DNA from: an uncultured Selenomonas sp.
GTDB taxonomy: Bacteria > Bacillota > Negativicutes > Selenomonadales > Selenomonadaceae
Direction of reading: 5' to 3'
Length of the DNA stretch: 7,046 bases
NCBI GenBank assembly: GCA_938045435.1
Contig: CALIBA010000325.1
Span: 1-7,046, forward strand
Notes under the pieces: generated by a model
Told to the model about the DNA's origin: nothing
What the model saw: the letters and a program-made list of their open reading frames with translations, nothing else
Databases searched by the model: none
Program-made: the position numbers and the translations under genes
In this document: positions 6,180-7,046 of the stretch, in pieces
How positions within the stretch are numbered: position 1 is the stretch's first letter
Layout of the letters: each line of letters opens with the position of its first letter

Positions 6180-6938
6180 TCAGCGAAATAACACCATGAT
6201 AAGACCGCCCACAGCGGGCAGTGCGACAATACAAAACCGCAGCAGCGGCAGCGGTGCGAGATGCGTCAGTTTTGCACCGAGATAGGAACCGATGGAAAGC
6301 GCGATGAGTGTTTGAAAAAAGAGCCACGGTTCAAACTGCCCATAAAAGAGATACCCCATGCCGCCGCTGATGGAGATGGGTACAATAATCATCATCGTCG
6401 TGCCGATCGCCTGCAGCAGCGGTACGCCGAACACCACCATGAGGGCGATCTGGATGTAGGCCGCAGAGCCAATCCCAAAGGCCCCTGCAAGGACGCCGCA
6501 GAGCGCACCGACGGGAAGCCCATACAGATAGAGTGCGCGTCCCGTCAGCAGCTCCTCACGCACATGGATATGCCTGCTGAGCCAGTCGGCTTGATAAATG
6601 CGCAGATAGAGAATGAGGGCGCTCGATTCGAGCATAAGCCCTGTGAACAGGCTAAGGTTCGGTGCTGCGATATGGTTGGACAGAACCGCCCCAACGAGCG
6701 CACCTGCAAGACCGCCCGCACCAATGACTGCCCCGGTCTGCAAAATGACCTCACGCTCACGATAGTGACTGATGGCACCGGAGAGCGTTGTGAATGCCAT
6801 CGAGCCAAGCGCAACGGCAAGCGCTTGATGAATGGGAACGCCGAAGCCTACGACGAGCAGGGTAATCACAACGCCGCCGCCGCCCGCGCCGACGAACCCA
6901 ACCATCCCGCCCAGAAGGAGCATGGATAAAAAAAGCAT
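6180..6938 (-). CDS. TauE/SafE-family membrane permease (putative sulfite/anion exporter)
   Basis: A 252-residue, very hydrophobic protein with about eight predicted membrane segments (roughly 3-30, 38-55, 66-88, 95-113, 136-157, 160-190, 205-222, 232-251) in two halves. Each half has the family's glycine-rich motif: GFVGAGGGGVVI (14-25) then GVPIHQALAVALGS (33-46), and GVLAGAFGIGSA (148-159) then GVPLLQAIGTTM (171-182). Members transport sulfite, sulfoacetate, sulfonates or other anions, and substrate cannot be told from sequence alone. The rhodanese lipoprotein gene 31 bp downstream points to a sulfur compound. The first glycine motif lacks the proline seen in many relatives. The ATG at 6938 follows GGAGG (6944-6948) by five bases. 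An in-frame ATG at 6968 lies in the tRNA terminator hairpin and is rejected. The gene starts only 14 bp after that terminator's T-run, with no separate promoter visible. Confidence 0.9.
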   Translation of the reverse strand: MLFLSMLLLGGMVGFVGAGGGGVVITLLVVGFGVPIHQALAVALGSMAFTTLSGAISHYREREVILQTGAVIGAGGLAGALVGAVLSNHIAAPNLSLFTGLMLESSALILYLRIYQADWLSRHIHVREELLTGRALYLYGLPVGALCGVLAGAFGIGSAAYIQIALMVVFGVPLLQAIGTTMMIIVPISISGGMGYLFYGQFEPWLFFQTLIALSIGSYLGAKLTHLAPLPLLRFCIVALPAVGGLIMVLFR

Positions 6939-6943
6939 GGCAT

Positions 6944-6948
6944 CCTCC
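6944..6948 (-). promoter_or_regulatory. Ribosome binding site of the permease gene
   Basis: GGAGG on the minus strand stands five bases before the ATG at 6938 and decides this start. It is only a few bases past the T-run of the upstream tRNA terminator. Confidence 0.8.
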
Positions 6949-6952
6949 AGAC

Positions 6953-6983
6953 AAAAAAGGAGCTGCATGCGGTAGCAGCTCCT
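6953..6983 (-). terminator. Intrinsic terminator of the tRNA-Glu transcript
   Basis: On the minus strand AGGAGCTGC (6983-6975) pairs perfectly with GCAGCTCCT (6966-6958), a 9-bp stem with an 8-base loop, and T6 (6958-6953) runs on directly from the stem. It begins 11 bases after the tRNA CCA end. Confidence 0.92.
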
Positions 6984-6994
6984 ATCTCAAACGA

Positions 6995-7046
6995 TGGTGA
7001 CGCCTATGGGATTCGAACCCATGAACCCGCCGTGAGAGGGCGGTGT
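6995..7046 (-). tRNA. tRNA-Glu(CUC), 5' part outside the window
   Basis: The 52 bases present cover the anticodon arm to the 3' end. They show an anticodon stem CCGCC/GGCGG around loop CTCTCAC (7038-7032; anticodon CTC at 7036-7034), a 4-base variable loop GTTC, T-arm ATGGG-TTCGAAT-CCCAT, acceptor strand AGGCGTC, discriminator A and an encoded CCA (6997-6995). The anticodon arm is nearly identical to that of E. coli tRNA-Glu, which has TTC in place of CTC. The missing D-arm and 5' acceptor strand (expected GACGCCT) lie beyond base 7046. It reads GAG codons. Confidence 0.9.

Noticed and set aside
6939..6968. A longer permease starting at the ATG at 6968.
   Set aside because: That ATG lies in the terminator hairpin and has no ribosome binding site; the ATG at 6938 has a good GGAGG.
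1..7046. A novel defence, mobile or biosynthetic system.
   Set aside because: All sizeable genes are assigned to housekeeping or common families apart from one small secreted protein. No integrase, transposase, CRISPR repeats, attachment sites or toxin-antitoxin pair were seen.

Overview
The window looks like a chromosomal housekeeping stretch from a low-GC-lineage bacterium with fairly GC-rich coding DNA. The best guess is a Negativicutes member such as a Selenomonas-like species. That guess rests on the gap-pgk-tpi gene order, the GAPDH and PGK sequence style, strong Shine-Dalgarno sites and a lipoprotein with a rhodanese domain. It is an inference, not a database result.

Left part (1-3127, minus strand): a glycolytic operon read right to left. 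It starts at a strong consensus-like promoter (TTGACT, 16 bp, TATAAT), followed by gapA (3003-1990), pgk (1900-707) and tpiA (675 to the left edge, last ~25 residues outside). A stable hairpin sits between gapA and pgk, just before the pgk ribosome binding site. It may be a leaky terminator or an mRNA processing/stability element.

Middle part (3128-5084, plus strand): a divergent two-gene unit. It holds a class II (zinc) aldolase of the fuculose-phosphate aldolase family and an MtnA-type aldose-1-phosphate isomerase. The pair matches the core of the 5-deoxyribose / methylthioribose 'DHAP shunt'. In that pathway the by-products of S-adenosylmethionine enzymes are isomerised and then cleaved to DHAP plus a two-carbon aldehyde. 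DHAP is the substrate of TpiA, encoded by the divergent operon. The unit ends in a strong hairpin that works in both directions.

Right part (5085-7046, minus strand): from the right edge come a tRNA-Glu(CUC) gene (5' part outside) and its intrinsic terminator. Almost touching the terminator is a TauE/SafE-family permease gene, then a rhodanese-domain lipoprotein gene and a small secreted protein gene with two similar halves. These last three lie on one strand with 31 and about 100 bp gaps and end at the shared terminator. The permease plus rhodanese pairing suggests handling of reduced or oxidised sulfur compounds at the cell envelope.

I see no mobile element, CRISPR array, phage gene or other accessory system, and no gene-free stretch over 300 bp. 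The most interesting points are the aldolase-MtnA pair opposite the triose operon, the terminator-permease junction, the gapA-pgk hairpin, and the duplicated fold in the small secreted protein.
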